From Parasutterella muris (GTDB lineage: Bacteria; Pseudomonadota; Gammaproteobacteria; Burkholderiales; Burkholderiaceae_F), in NCBI RefSeq assembly GCF_009767915.1, contig NZ_WSRP01000006.1, forward strand, positions 1 to 64,000: a stretch of 64,000 nucleotides of DNA, read 5' to 3'. Under the pieces are notes generated by a model, which was given only the letters and a program-made list of their open reading frames with translations, did no database searches and was not told where the DNA came from. The position numbers were made by a program, and so were the translations under genes. The stretch's first letter is position 1, and the number at the start of each line of letters is the position of its first letter. Below are positions 27,359 through 36,646 of the stretch, piece by piece.

Positions 27359-28627
27359 ATGTTTAGTAAAGCCGACAAAGTCGAAATGACGGATCCCGCT
27401 ATTTGGGAAGTTATTCGCAAAGAAGGGCAGAGACAGGAAGATCAGATCGAGCTGATCGCAAGCGAAAATTATGCTTCTCCTGCGGTAATGGAAGTTCAGG
27501 GGTCTGTCTTAACCAATAAATACGCTGAAGGTTATCCCGGCAAGCGTTATTACGGCGGTTGCGAATTTGTGGATCAGGCTGAGGCCTTGGCAAAAGAGCG
27601 CGCTCTGGAGCTTTTCTGCAAACTCTGCGGCGTGGAGATGGCGGTTAATGTTCAGCCGCATTCCGGCGCTCAGGCCAATATGGCGGTGTTTTTCGGACTT
27701 CTGAATCCGGGCGACACCGTCATGGGAATGTCGCTCGCTGAAGGCGGTCATTTATCGCACGGCATGAAACTGAACATGTCCGGCAAATGGTTCAATATCG
27801 TCAGCTACGGCCTGAATGAAAAAGAAGAAATTGATTACGACGCCGTTGAGAAGCTCGCATTGGCAAATAAGCCGAAGCTGATTATCGCCGGAGCGTCTGC
27901 CTATTCTCTGCGCATTGATTTCAAGCGTTTCGGAGAAATCGCGCATAAAGTCGGCGCCTATCTGATGGTCGACATGGCCCACTACGCCGGTCTTGTGGCC
28001 GCAGGCGTTTATCCGAGTCCGTTCCCTTACGCCGATATCGTCACAACGACGACGCATAAGACGCTGCGCGGTCCACGCGGCGGCATGATTTTCTGCCGTC
28101 CCGATCTCGAAAAATCGATCAACATGGCGGTCTTCCCCGGAATTCAAGGCGGTCCTCTGATGCATGTGATCGCCGCGAAAGCGGTCGCGCTCCATGAAGC
28201 GCTTCAGCCCGCATACAAGGAATATCAGAAGCAAGTCATCCGCAACGCCGCCGTGATGGCCGAAGAGCTCAGCAAGCGCGGTCTTCGCATTGTTTCAGGC
28301 AGAACTGAAAGCCACGTCATGCTCGTTGACCTGAGATCGAAGAACATCACTGGCAAGGAAGCCGAAAACATTCTTCATGAGATCGGCATTACCGTAAACA
28401 AAAACTCTATTCCGAATGATCCGCAGAAGCCTTTTGTGACCAGCGGCATCCGTATCGGTTCGCCCGCAATGACGACTCGCGGCTTTAAAGAGGAAGAAGC
28501 AAGAGAAGTCGCAAGTCTGATTGCCGACGTTTTAGATCATCCGCATGACGAAGCGGTTCTTGCCAATGTGAAAGACGCGGTTGCTTCCCTTGTCGCCCGC
28601 TTCCCGGTTTATCGCCAGACTGTTTAA
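27359..28627 (+). CDS. glyA: Serine hydroxymethyltransferase
   Basis: A 422-residue PLP enzyme that converts serine and tetrahydrofolate into glycine and 5,10-methylene-THF. Key blocks are [56 protein letters not shown] and the PLP-lysine stretch [17 protein letters not shown]. The frame is open from 27254, but the ATG at 27359 follows GAGAGG and matches family starts. First gene of a long one-carbon, riboflavin and housekeeping operon. Confidence 0.96.
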   Translation: MFSKADKVEMTDPAIWEVIRKEGQRQEDQIELIASENYASPAVMEVQGSVLTNKYAEGYPGKRYYGGCEFVDQAEALAKERALELFCKLCGVEMAVNVQPHSGAQANMAVFFGLLNPGDTVMGMSLAEGGHLSHGMKLNMSGKWFNIVSYGLNEKEEIDYDAVEKLALANKPKLIIAGASAYSLRIDFKRFGEIAHKVGAYLMVDMAHYAGLVAAGVYPSPFPYADIVTTTTHKTLRGPRGGMIFCRPDLEKSINMAVFPGIQGGPLMHVIAAKAVALHEALQPAYKEYQKQVIRNAAVMAEELSKRGLRIVSGRTESHVMLVDLRSKNITGKEAENILHEIGITVNKNSIPNDPQKPFVTSGIRIGSPAMTTRGFKEEEAREVASLIADVLDHPHDEAVLANVKDAVASLVARFPVYRQTV

Positions 28628-28642
28628 GTAAAGAGGCCGCCT

Positions 28643-29098
28643 ATGCTGTGTCCGTACTGCAAAGAGCCCAATACGCAGGTCATTGATTCGCGCACCAGCG
28701 AAGAGGGCAGTGTCATTCGCCGCCGCAGAAAGTGTCCCGCTTGCGGAGGACGCTTTACCACTTACGAGAAAGCGGCGCTGTCGATGCCGCAGATCATCAA
28801 GAACAACGGCAGTGTGCGTGAGCCTTTCAGCTCGGAAAAATTGAGAAGATCGATGGAAATCGCGCTTCGCAAACGTCCGGTCAAGGCCGCACTTGTGGAC
28901 GAAGCGGTCAACAGCATTGAGCGGCAGCTGAGACTTCGCGGCGAGAAAGAAGTCTCCTCTAAAGAGGTTGGCGATTTGGTGCTTGCCGAACTGAAGTGTT
29001 TGGATATGGTTGCTTATATTCGCTACGGTTCCGTTTATCTGAATTTCCAGACTCTGGAGGACTTTGTCAGTCTCGTTGAGCAAACCCGTAAGCTCTGA
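28643..29098 (+). CDS. nrdR: Transcriptional repressor NrdR
   Basis: A 151-residue regulator of ribonucleotide reductase genes. The N-terminal zinc ribbon has the pairs CPYC and CPAC around the block IRRRRKCPACGGRFTTYE, followed by an ATP-cone domain (LRRSMEIALRKRPV to DFVSLVEQ) that senses ATP/dATP. It is 15 bases after glyA. The glyA-nrdR-ribD order is widely conserved in proteobacteria. Confidence 0.95.
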   Translation: MLCPYCKEPNTQVIDSRTSEEGSVIRRRRKCPACGGRFTTYEKAALSMPQIIKNNGSVREPFSSEKLRRSMEIALRKRPVKAALVDEAVNSIERQLRLRGEKEVSSKEVGDLVLAELKCLDMVAYIRYGSVYLNFQTLEDFVSLVEQTRKL

Positions 29099-29111
29099 TC
29101 AAGAGAAAAAA

Positions 29112-30203
29112 ATGAGTTTTTCTGATATTTCCTACATGCGCCGCGCTCTGGAACTTGCGCGCGAGGCTCGTATGATCTGCCCCCCGAATCCGGCCGTCGG
29201 CTGTGTGATTGTCAAAGACCGTCGGGTCATCGGCGAGGGACATACTCAGCGCACGGGCGAGGCCCATGCTGAAGTGATGGCGCTTCGTGACGCGGAGCGT
29301 CGAGGCGAATCGGTTGAGGGCGCGACTGTTTATGTGACGCTTGAACCCTGTTCGCATTACGGCAGAACGCCGCCCTGCGCGCTTGCGCTCAAAAATGCGA
29401 AAGTCGCCCGAGTGGTTGCGGCGCTCAAAGATCCGAATCCTCTGGTTTCCGGACGCGGTCTGAAAATGCTGGAAGAGGCTGGAATTGAGGTGGAGTGCGG
29501 TGTCGGCGCAAGAGAGGCGGAAGACATTAATAAAGGCTTTCTGAAGCGTCAGCGCACCGGTATGCCTTGGGTGCGCTCTAAATTCGCGATGAGTTTGGAC
29601 GGAAATACCGCGCTTTCAAACGGCGTCAGCAAATGGATTACCGGCGAAGATGCTCGAAGAGACGGTCATTTCTGGCGAGCGATCTCGGGCGCCGTGCTGA
29701 CCGGTTCCGGCACAGTGGAAGCTGATGACCCGCTCATGAACGCCCGAATTGAAGGCGCGGAGCGTCAGCCGCTTAAGGTGGTGGTGGATTCGCAGCTTCG
29801 TCTCAGCCCGGATCTGAAGATATTTAAAGAAGGCAAAGTGCTCTTGGTATGCGCTTTCTATGACATTGTCCGCGCTCAGATGTTTGAAGCGCAGGGCGTG
29901 GAAGTGATTGAGCTGCGTGGCGCTGACGGTAAAGTTGACTTGAAGGCGCTGTGCGCTGAACTCGGACGGCGCGAAATCAACGAGGTTCATGTTGAGGCGG
30001 GCGCTCGTCTGAACGGCGCGCTCGCGATGCAGGGGCTGATCGACGAGTATTTGATCTATGCGGCACCTCTGTTGCTCGGACAAGGACGAAAACTGCTTGA
30101 TTTGCCAATGCTTCAGAACCTTTCTGAAGGTATAGCGCTAGAATTTATCGATGTTGAAAAAGTAGGACCGGATCTGCGCCTTTTACTGCGTCCGGCCGGT
30201 TAG
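29112..30203 (+). CDS. ribD: Bifunctional riboflavin biosynthesis deaminase/reductase RibD
   Basis: A 363-residue two-domain enzyme. The deaminase (about 1-145) carries the zinc motifs GEAHAEVMAL and LEPCSHYGRTPPC. The reductase follows (WVRSKFAMSLDGNTAL, ITGEDARRDGH, VEAGARLNGALA). It performs the second and third steps from GTP to lumazine precursor. The frame opens inside nrdR at 29064; the ATG at 29112 better fits the family, although its ribosome binding site is poor, so translation may be coupled to nrdR. Confidence 0.94.
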   Translation: MSFSDISYMRRALELAREARMICPPNPAVGCVIVKDRRVIGEGHTQRTGEAHAEVMALRDAERRGESVEGATVYVTLEPCSHYGRTPPCALALKNAKVARVVAALKDPNPLVSGRGLKMLEEAGIEVECGVGAREAEDINKGFLKRQRTGMPWVRSKFAMSLDGNTALSNGVSKWITGEDARRDGHFWRAISGAVLTGSGTVEADDPLMNARIEGAERQPLKVVVDSQLRLSPDLKIFKEGKVLLVCAFYDIVRAQMFEAQGVEVIELRGADGKVDLKALCAELGRREINEVHVEAGARLNGALAMQGLIDEYLIYAAPLLLGQGRKLLDLPMLQNLSEGIALEFIDVEKVGPDLRLLLRPAG

Positions 30204-30221
30204 ATTACAGGAGAGCTAGAG

Positions 30222-30827
30222 ATGTTTACAGGAATTATTCAGGCCGTCGGTCGCATTCGTGATAATGAAGAGATCGGAGACGGTCTGCGCATTCATGTCG
30301 AGGCGCCTGAACTGGGTCTGGATACAGTTAAAATCGGCGATTCGATCGCGATCAACGGTGCCTGCATGACCGTTGTGGAGGTCGACGAAAAAATGTTTAA
30401 GGTCGAAGTCTCCGCCGAGTCTTTAGATAAGACCGCCGGTTTGGACGGCTGGGGTCATGTGAACTTGGAAAAGGCGATGCGTCTGGGAGATCGCCTTGAC
30501 GGTCACATTGTCAGCGGACATGTGGACGGCGTAGGCGAAGTCGACGCTTTTGAAAAGAAAGCGGAGTCCTATCATCTGGTGGTGCGCTGCCCGATGAAGC
30601 TGGGCAAGTTCCTTGCCTATAAAGGCTCGATCGCGATCAACGGAGTATCGCTTACGATTAACGAAGTTGAAGATACGCCCGCAGGCACACGTGTTTCGAT
30701 TAACCTGATCCCTCATACGTTTGAGCACACATCCTTCAAGTACACCAAGGTCCGTGATCTGGTGAATGTCGAGGTGGATACTGTTGCTCGCTATATTGAG
30801 CGCATGTATTCGCTCACTCAGCGCTAA
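30222..30827 (+). CDS. ribE: Riboflavin synthase, alpha chain
   Basis: A 201-residue protein with the internal duplication expected of riboflavin synthase. It begins MFTGIIQAVGRI, and lumazine-binding repeat 1 has GDSIAINGACMTV, repeat 2 GSIAINGVSLTINEV. It dismutates two lumazine molecules into riboflavin. CAGGAGAG precedes the ATG. The gap of 90 bases to ribH is where many betaproteobacteria carry ribBA; none is present here. Confidence 0.95.
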   Translation: MFTGIIQAVGRIRDNEEIGDGLRIHVEAPELGLDTVKIGDSIAINGACMTVVEVDEKMFKVEVSAESLDKTAGLDGWGHVNLEKAMRLGDRLDGHIVSGHVDGVGEVDAFEKKAESYHLVVRCPMKLGKFLAYKGSIAINGVSLTINEVEDTPAGTRVSINLIPHTFEHTSFKYTKVRDLVNVEVDTVARYIERMYSLTQR

Positions 30828-30917
30828 GCTGAAATCTTTGCGCTCATCACGGCGCAGGAATTCGGGAGGATGCGGCTGCTTTGCTAAAATTCCGAAGATT
30901 TAAGTTAGGAGATAAAA

Positions 30918-31412
30918 TTGGCTATCAACTTTATTCAGTCGAAATTAGACGGTACTGATCTGAAAATCGGTATTGTCAGTGCTCGCTTTAACGACTGGGT
31001 TTGCAAAGGCTTGTTTCAGTCCTGCTATGAGGAGCTGAAGGCCAACGGTGTTAAGGACGAAAACATTGTTGTCACAACCGTCCCGGGAGCTTTGGAAATT
31101 CCCTATGCGCTCACAATGCTCTTTGAGCGTTATCCGGATCTGGACGCGATGATCGCGATCGGCTGCGTGATTCGCGGTGAGACCTATCATTTTGAGCTGG
31201 TCGCAAACGAATCTTCCCGCGGCATTACGGATATTGTCGTCAGAGAGGCGATTTCCATCGCAAACTGCATTCTGACTGTTGAGAACGAAGAGCAGGCCAG
31301 AGTAAGAATGCAGGAAAAAGGCAGAGACGCCGCTCGTGTCGCTCTGGAAATGGGCAATCTCGGCAGAATCTGCGCTGTGTCGTTTGACGACGATACAGAT
31401 TCGCAAGAGTAA
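30918..31412 (+). CDS. ribH: 6,7-dimethyl-8-ribityllumazine synthase
   Basis: A 164-residue subunit of the lumazine synthase capsid-like oligomer. Motifs are IVSARFNDWVCKGL, VPGALEIPYAL, AIGCVIRGETYHFELVANESSRGI. It begins with TTG, supported by TTAGGAGAT seven bases upstream and by alignment of the amino end. The C-terminal tail ends in an acidic run (DDDTDSQE) longer than in most homologues. Confidence 0.94.
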   Translation: MAINFIQSKLDGTDLKIGIVSARFNDWVCKGLFQSCYEELKANGVKDENIVVTTVPGALEIPYALTMLFERYPDLDAMIAIGCVIRGETYHFELVANESSRGITDIVVREAISIANCILTVENEEQARVRMQEKGRDAARVALEMGNLGRICAVSFDDDTDSQE

Positions 31413-31416
31413 AAAT

Positions 31417-31899
31417 ATGTCAAAAGAAACTACATCGGTTAAAGCGCCGGCGAAGAAACGCGGCGGCCGCAGTGCCCGCAGACGTTCGCGCGAATTTGCG
31501 CTGCAGGGTGTTTATCAGTGGCTTATCAGTCATACCGACCCTGTTGAAATAGATGCGGCCGCACTGGAAGCGGAAGATTTTGATAAGGCGGACGCGGAGT
31601 TTTACCGCAGTCTGCTGCACGGCGTAATTGATGATTTTGTCGCGACGGAAGATGCGTATAAACCTTTTGTCGACCGCGACGTCACGACTCTGTCTCCGAT
31701 CGAAAGAGGCATTCTTCTGATTGGAACTTATGAACTGAAGAATACCGCGACGCCGTATCGCGTCGTGATCAACGAAGCGGTTGAGCTCGCTAAGAGCTTT
31801 GGCGGTACTGACGGATTCCGTTATGTGAACGGTGTTCTTGATAAGCTCGTATCGAAGCTTAGACCGTATGAGGCCTCCGGCAGCAAAGATGCCAGATAA
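31417..31899 (+). CDS. nusB: Transcription antitermination factor NusB
   Basis: A 160-residue all-helical protein. After a basic N-terminal extension of about 25 residues comes the NusB core RRSREFALQGVYQWL, followed by RDVTTLSPIERGILLIGTYEL and the VINEAVELAKSFGGTDGFRYVNGVLDKL block. It pairs with NusE on boxA RNA in rRNA leaders. ribH-nusB linkage is typical. It overlaps thiL by 11 bases. Confidence 0.94.
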   Translation: MSKETTSVKAPAKKRGGRSARRRSREFALQGVYQWLISHTDPVEIDAAALEAEDFDKADAEFYRSLLHGVIDDFVATEDAYKPFVDRDVTTLSPIERGILLIGTYELKNTATPYRVVINEAVELAKSFGGTDGFRYVNGVLDKLVSKLRPYEASGSKDAR

Positions 31900-32923
31900 G
31901 CCGCACAGTACGAGGACCCCGAATTCGCTGGACGAGTTTGGGGTCATATCCGAATTCTTCACCGATAAAGGCGCTCATCCCAACGCTTGGCCTTCGCAAG
32001 GAGTTGGAGATGACTGCGCCTTTTTGGATATTGGAGATAAAAGAATTGCCGTCACGACGGATATGATGGCCTTGGGAACGCATTTTTTTGATAACGCGGA
32101 TCCCTACACCGTGGGCAGAAAGTCTCTTGCGGTTAATCTCTCGGATCTGGCTGCCGCTGGCGCCGTTCCGAAAGCGTTTTTTCTGTCGATTTCTTTTCCT
32201 TCAATTGATGAGAAGTGGCTTAAAGCTTACTCTAAGGGGCTGATGGAAGAGTCGTTCCGCTACGGCTGCCCGCTTCGCGGAGGCGATACAGTCAAGGCGC
32301 CGGTCATTGACGGCAAACCATCCAAGACCACAATTTCCATTACTGCGCTTGGCGAGCTGCCTGCGGGCAAAGGTCTGACAAGAAGCGGAGCGCGGCCCGG
32401 AGATGATATTTGGGTGAGCGGCACGCCCGGAGACGCATTTGCCGCTTTAGGAGACATTTGGGGATACTGGAAGTGCGCGCCGTCTGACTACCGCTACTTC
32501 AAATCCCGAATGGATAAGCCCACAGCGCGGGTTGCGCTGGGCACGGGGCTCTTAAACCTCGCAAGTTCTGCCTGCGACATCTCGGACGGTCTGATCGGAG
32601 ATCTTCAGCATATTCTGGATCGATCCGGCGTTTCCGCGGTGCTTCACTGGAAGGATTTCCCGCTCTCGGAGGCCATGCGCAATATGCCGGAGGACGTTCG
32701 CCGCCGTTGTGTGCTTTCCGGCGGAGACGATTATGAACTTCTCTTTACCGCCTCGGCCGAACAGAGCGCGCGGATATTAGAACTATCTCAGCGGCTTAGC
32801 GTTCCTGTCACACGAATCGGCGAGATCACGGGCGCGGGAGAATCGCTTCTCATTGATGACGGCGAAGGCGGAGTTCTGTCGCCTCAGCCATCCTTTAATC
32901 ATTTCACAAATGAAGTCGTATAA
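31889..32923 (+). CDS. thiL: Thiamine-monophosphate kinase
   Basis: A 344-residue AIR-synthase-fold kinase making thiamine diphosphate from thiamine phosphate. Motifs are QGVGDDCAFLDI, AVTTDMMALGTHF, GRKSLAVNLSDLAAAGAVPKAF and CDISDGLIGDLQHIL, then LSGGDDYELLFTA. The start is taken as ATG 31889, inside the end of nusB; frames open as far back as 31832. It overlaps pgpA by 14 bases. Confidence 0.93.
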   Translation: MPDKPHSTRTPNSLDEFGVISEFFTDKGAHPNAWPSQGVGDDCAFLDIGDKRIAVTTDMMALGTHFFDNADPYTVGRKSLAVNLSDLAAAGAVPKAFFLSISFPSIDEKWLKAYSKGLMEESFRYGCPLRGGDTVKAPVIDGKPSKTTISITALGELPAGKGLTRSGARPGDDIWVSGTPGDAFAALGDIWGYWKCAPSDYRYFKSRMDKPTARVALGTGLLNLASSACDISDGLIGDLQHILDRSGVSAVLHWKDFPLSEAMRNMPEDVRRRCVLSGGDDYELLFTASAEQSARILELSQRLSVPVTRIGEITGAGESLLIDDGEGGVLSPQPSFNHFTNEVV

Positions 32924-33443
32924 AACCGAGGCGCCTGCCTTTTCTTTAGTGCTCCGTCATCCCTGGCTGATGATTTCGACATTTTTCGGAGCCGGCTGCA
33001 TTACGCCTGCGCCGGGGACGTGGGGTTCCTTTGCGGCATGGCTCGCATTTTGGCTGATGCAGAGCGCATTCGGAAGAGCGCCGATTTGGTTCGCCTCAGC
33101 GCTCGCGTTTATTTTGGGCTGCATCGCTGTCGGTCGATCCGAGACCTATCTGTATAAAACGGATCACGGATCCATTGTCATCGATGAAGTCGTCGCGGTT
33201 TGGCTGACGCTTTTGGTGACGCCTATAGGGTTTTTCTGGCAGTTAGCCTCCGTGATCGCATTCCGTTTCTTTGATATCGTCAAGCTCCCGCCCGTATCGG
33301 TTTTGGATTCGATGCGGCAAAACGGTTTTACTGTCATGCTTGATGATGTGTTCGCGGCTGTATACGCGATCATTCTTATTAATGCGGCGGCTTATGTACT
33401 TGAGGTTTCGGGGTTCGCCGCTCCTATTTGGACTTTCTTTTAA
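32910..33443 (+). CDS. pgpA: Phosphatidylglycerophosphatase A
   Basis: A 177-residue membrane phosphatase that removes the phosphate of phosphatidylglycerol phosphate. The catalytic block GAGCITPAPGTWGSFAA and GSIVIDEVVAVWLTLL match the PgpA family. Four hydrophobic segments are visible. ATG 32910 gives the expected short cytoplasmic lead. The thiL-pgpA-cinA order is classical. Confidence 0.93.
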   Translation: MKSYKTEAPAFSLVLRHPWLMISTFFGAGCITPAPGTWGSFAAWLAFWLMQSAFGRAPIWFASALAFILGCIAVGRSETYLYKTDHGSIVIDEVVAVWLTLLVTPIGFFWQLASVIAFRFFDIVKLPPVSVLDSMRQNGFTVMLDDVFAAVYAIILINAAAYVLEVSGFAAPIWTFF

Positions 33444-33938
33444 ATGACTGCAAATATTGAAAGCTTAGTTAAAACGCTCAGTGACCGCATCAGCGGCACA
33501 GGCGAGGTAATTGTGACTGCCGAATCTCTGACGGGCGGGATGATCAGTGCCGCGCTGACCTCGGTTTCGGGTTCAAGCGCTTGGTTTGAAAGAGGCTTTG
33601 TCACATATACCAACGAAGCTAAGCATCAGATGCTTGATGTTCCGCAGGGAATTTTGGATCGTTTTACAGCGGTAAGCGCAGAGACGGTTACTCATATGCT
33701 TATTGGCGCGCTGAAGCATTCTGGCGCGTCGGTCGCGGTCGCGGTCAGCGGAATCGCGGGCCCCACGGGCGCACTGCCCGGCAAACCTGTTGGCACCGTG
33801 TTTATCGGATGGATGAGACGAGATGAGATTGCCGAAGTTGTGCGCTGCCAGTTTGACGGTGATCGTGCTGCAGTTCGCGAGCAGACCGTGGAAAAAGCAC
33901 TGAACGGACTCCTCGGTTATTTTGACGAAAGGCCATAA
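33444..33938 (+). CDS. pncC: CinA-family nicotinamide-nucleotide amidase (PncC)
   Basis: A 164-residue single-domain CinA protein. Conserved phrases are VTAESLTGGMISAALTSVSG, FERGFVTYTNEAKHQML, VAVSGIAGPTG and GKPVGTVFIGW. In other bacteria this domain deamidates NMN to NaMN for NAD recycling. Only the C-terminal domain is present, as in E. coli YgaD. The start codon follows the pgpA stop directly. Confidence 0.92.
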   Translation: MTANIESLVKTLSDRISGTGEVIVTAESLTGGMISAALTSVSGSSAWFERGFVTYTNEAKHQMLDVPQGILDRFTAVSAETVTHMLIGALKHSGASVAVAVSGIAGPTGALPGKPVGTVFIGWMRRDEIAEVVRCQFDGDRAAVREQTVEKALNGLLGYFDERP

Positions 33939-33941
33939 AAA

Positions 33942-35261
33942 ATGAGTGTCTGGTTTGACGTTATTTGTTTAATCATTTTGATTTTGATGAATGGTTTTTT
34001 CGCGATGAGCGAAATCTCCATCGTTACTGCCCGCAAGAGCAAGCTGCAGGTTTTGTCCGAGCAGGGCGCTTCCGGGGCAAAACTGGCGCTCAGCCTTTCT
34101 GAAAATCCGACGAGAGCGCTTTCGACGATTCAGGTTGGCATCACCTCCATCGGCATTCTCTCAGGTATTGTCGGCGAATCTGCTTTGGTGGATCCGTTCT
34201 CTAACTTTATGGTGAGCGTGACCGGCATATCCATGGCGACGGCCAGAGTTGCCTCGATGGTGATTGTCGTCATCCTCATTACTTATTTTTCCATTGTTGT
34301 CGGTGAGCTTGTGCCGAAGCGCATCGGTCTTTTAGGCGCGGACGCGATTGCGCGTTTTGTCGCTAAGCCGATCCATTGGCTTTCTCTGATCGCATTGCCT
34401 TTTGTGAAACTGCTGTCCTTTTCGACCGAGTTTGTTATGAAGCTGATCGGTACGAAAGAAAACGACCAGAAGATTACGGAAGAAGAAATTCATTCAATGA
34501 TTGATGAAGGCGGATTGGCCGGCGTGATCGATGCTCAGGAGCACGTCATGGTGAAGAATATTTTCCGCCTGGACGACCGCAGCATTTCTTCTCTGATGAT
34601 CCCTCGCGGTGAGGTTGAGTACATTGACCTGGACGATTCCAGAGAAGTCAATATGAAGAAGGTTCTGGAATCGAACCACTCAAGGCTTCCGGTCTGCAAG
34701 GGCGGTCTCGATGATGTTGTGGGTGTGGTTACCACTCGACAGCTTCTGAAACAGATCGTCTCTGTCGGCAAACCGAATTTTAAGGTTGAGTATGATCCGC
34801 CGTTGTACGTGCCGGAGTCACTTACCGGCATGGAGCTTTTGGAGAACTTTAGAGCGAGCGACGCTGCTTTGGCGCTGGTCGTTGATGAATACGGCGCGAT
34901 TTTAGGTTTGGTGACGCCGCATGATGTTCTGGAAGCGATTGCCGGAGAATTTAAGCCTGAAACGCCGGAAGATGCGCAGATCATTAAAAAGTCAGACACC
35001 TGCTATGAAGTTGACGGACTGCTGCCGATTCCGGAGCTCAAGGATTTGCTTGCGCTGCATGAAGTTCCCGAGGAAATGGAGGATCGCTATACGACGGCTG
35101 CCGGCATGGTGATTTTCCTTCTGGAAAAACTTCCGCGTCCGGGAGATCGAGTTAGCTGGGGCGGATGGGAGTTTACGGTCCGTCAGATGGACGGCCGAAG
35201 ACTTGATCGAATTCTCATTACAAAGCTTCCTGAGGCTAAGGAAGAAGAGGAAGAGAGTTAA
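33942..35261 (+). CDS. CNNM/CBS/CorC-domain membrane protein (hemolysin-like UPF0053)
   Basis: A 439-residue protein with the three-part layout of the YtfL/YfjD group. An N-terminal DUF21/CNNM membrane domain (about 1-200, with VGELVPKRIGLLGAD) is followed by a CBS pair (about 210-335; MIPRGEVEYIDLDD, VVDEYGAILGLVTPHDVLE) and a CorC_HlyC domain at the end. Relatives handle divalent cations or cadaverine/putrescine efflux. The database name hemolysin is historical. It starts 3 bases after pncC and ends the operon before a terminator. Confidence 0.88.
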   Translation: MSVWFDVICLIILILMNGFFAMSEISIVTARKSKLQVLSEQGASGAKLALSLSENPTRALSTIQVGITSIGILSGIVGESALVDPFSNFMVSVTGISMATARVASMVIVVILITYFSIVVGELVPKRIGLLGADAIARFVAKPIHWLSLIALPFVKLLSFSTEFVMKLIGTKENDQKITEEEIHSMIDEGGLAGVIDAQEHVMVKNIFRLDDRSISSLMIPRGEVEYIDLDDSREVNMKKVLESNHSRLPVCKGGLDDVVGVVTTRQLLKQIVSVGKPNFKVEYDPPLYVPESLTGMELLENFRASDAALALVVDEYGAILGLVTPHDVLEAIAGEFKPETPEDAQIIKKSDTCYEVDGLLPIPELKDLLALHEVPEEMEDRYTTAAGMVIFLLEKLPRPGDRVSWGGWEFTVRQMDGRRLDRILITKLPEAKEEEEES

Positions 35262-35317
35262 TTTGTTTTCTTAAAGCGCAGATTGCCAAGAAGCGTCAGC
35301 CGCTCAGATATTTCGCG

Positions 35318-35346
35318 AAAAGGCCGGGAATTTCTCGGCTTTTTTC
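35318..35346 (+). terminator. Terminator of the glyA-to-UPF0053 gene string
   Basis: Stem AAAAG-GCCGGG with CTCGGC-TTTTT (one G-T pair in the inner stem), with a T run at the end. Confidence 0.75.
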
Positions 35347-35369
35347 GTACTTGCCGTGAGCGAGGCTAA

Positions 35370-35399
35370 GGCTGTATTGAATGTGTACGCAATACAGCC
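35370..35399. repeat. Perfect 10-bp inverted repeat in the gap before the LysR gene
   Basis: GGCTGTATTG (35370-35379), a 10-base loop and CAATACAGCC (35390-35399). There is no T run on either side. It lies between two convergent genes and could be a weak terminator or a protein-binding palindrome. The remainder of 35262-35549 shows nothing else that I recognise. Confidence 0.6.
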
Positions 35400-35549
35400 G
35401 AAGTAGTAGACGACAGGTTGCGCTGCAAAATCGACGGTGTCAGAGCCGGAGCGCGCTTTTGCTTTAAGAAGAAATTGCTGTCCCCACGCACATGCCGAAT
35501 TATGGAGCGGTGCCGGTGACTTATTTATAACTTCACGCGCTTAACGAGA

Positions 35550-36533
35550 TTATTCTGAGAGGTCCTTACGCAGGTTGGAAGGGCTATCGTCAAAAGGCAG
35601 TTTCCATACGGGAGCTGCCTTTGTTTCAATTGCCTCAAAGAAGGCGAGAAAACTCTCCTGCAGGTACTTAATGAAAACGCGGTTGAGCTTATTGCGCCAA
35701 GCGGACTGCGTGCAGGCGACATATGTCGGCGCCGGTTCACAGGCCCATCCGGGAAGAACCGGAACCAGCTTTTTCTCAAGGAGCTCATCGATACAGAGAA
35801 ACAGCGGCATATCCAAGCAGAAGCCGTAATCCTCAAGAACAAAATCTTTAATCCCAAGAATGCTTCCGATGACCATAACGTGTTTTTGATCAATTTCGAC
35901 CGTGCGGTCTGCGCTCCTCATGGTTTTAAAACGGGAGCGGGTTGCGCCGTCAAACTGAAGTGCCTTGAAATTCGTTAAGTCCGACGGGTCGGTCGGCATG
36001 CCGAATTTTTTAATATAAGAAGGAGTCGCGACAGGAACATAGATATTTCGGCCGCGAGGCAGGAGCATCAGATCCTTTCCTTCGTGCATCCCGCTGACGC
36101 AGGCGATGTCCGCTTTGTACGAGGTCACATCGTTGATGCTGCCGGAACCGGCAATGGTGAAGCTGACATTGGGATAAAGCTTGTTGAAATCCTCCAGAAA
36201 GGGTCTCAAATGCCGAGTGGCTACGCCGTGAGAAACCGAAAGACGAATACCGCCTTCAAGCAGACTGTTATTTTTCAGAATTCGGTCAATGGCGTCAGTG
36301 TGCTGGTGAATGACCGGTTCAATGATGCTGAGAATTTTCTCGCCTTCCCTCGTGAGCTTAAGCGGCCTTGTTCTTTGGAATAAGCTTTGCCCGACGGTCT
36401 TTTCCAACTGGGAAAGATTGCGGGAAACAGTGGAGACCTCGACATCAAGTTCTGCGGCCGTGTAAGAGAAATTACGCGTCCCGCATAAACTCAGAAAGAC
36501 ACGCCAAAGATTCATATCATCAAGTTTGGACAT
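35550..36533 (-). CDS. LysR family transcriptional regulator (paralogue A)
   Basis: A 327-residue LysR-type regulator. The helix-turn-helix is RNFSYTAAELDVEVSTVSRNLSQLE (about 20-44), and a ligand-binding domain starts near 90. It is clearly related to the regulator at 44466-45434: both begin MSKLDD and share the unusual TAAE-DVEVSTVSR recognition helix, RGRNVYVPVA and YIKK-GMP blocks. No divergent target operon is adjacent; the next gene upstream is carbonic anhydrase on the same strand. Target and ligand are unknown. Confidence 0.88.
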   Translation of the reverse strand: MSKLDDMNLWRVFLSLCGTRNFSYTAAELDVEVSTVSRNLSQLEKTVGQSLFQRTRPLKLTREGEKILSIIEPVIHQHTDAIDRILKNNSLLEGGIRLSVSHGVATRHLRPFLEDFNKLYPNVSFTIAGSGSINDVTSYKADIACVSGMHEGKDLMLLPRGRNIYVPVATPSYIKKFGMPTDPSDLTNFKALQFDGATRSRFKTMRSADRTVEIDQKHVMVIGSILGIKDFVLEDYGFCLDMPLFLCIDELLEKKLVPVLPGWACEPAPTYVACTQSAWRNKLNRVFIKYLQESFLAFFEAIETKAAPVWKLPFDDSPSNLRKDLSE

Positions 36534-36646
36534 AGGTCGAGGTCCCGAAAAGAAAAAAGTGCGAAAAAGCTTCAGCTCATATCGTCCGATTCTAATCGAG
36601 TCGCAGAGATGACTATTGATAATAAGAGGATTTCTCAGTAAAAATC

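Noticed and set aside
33942-35261. Hemolysin toxin
   Set aside because: The family name is historical. The CNNM, CBS and CorC domains point to ion or polyamine transport.
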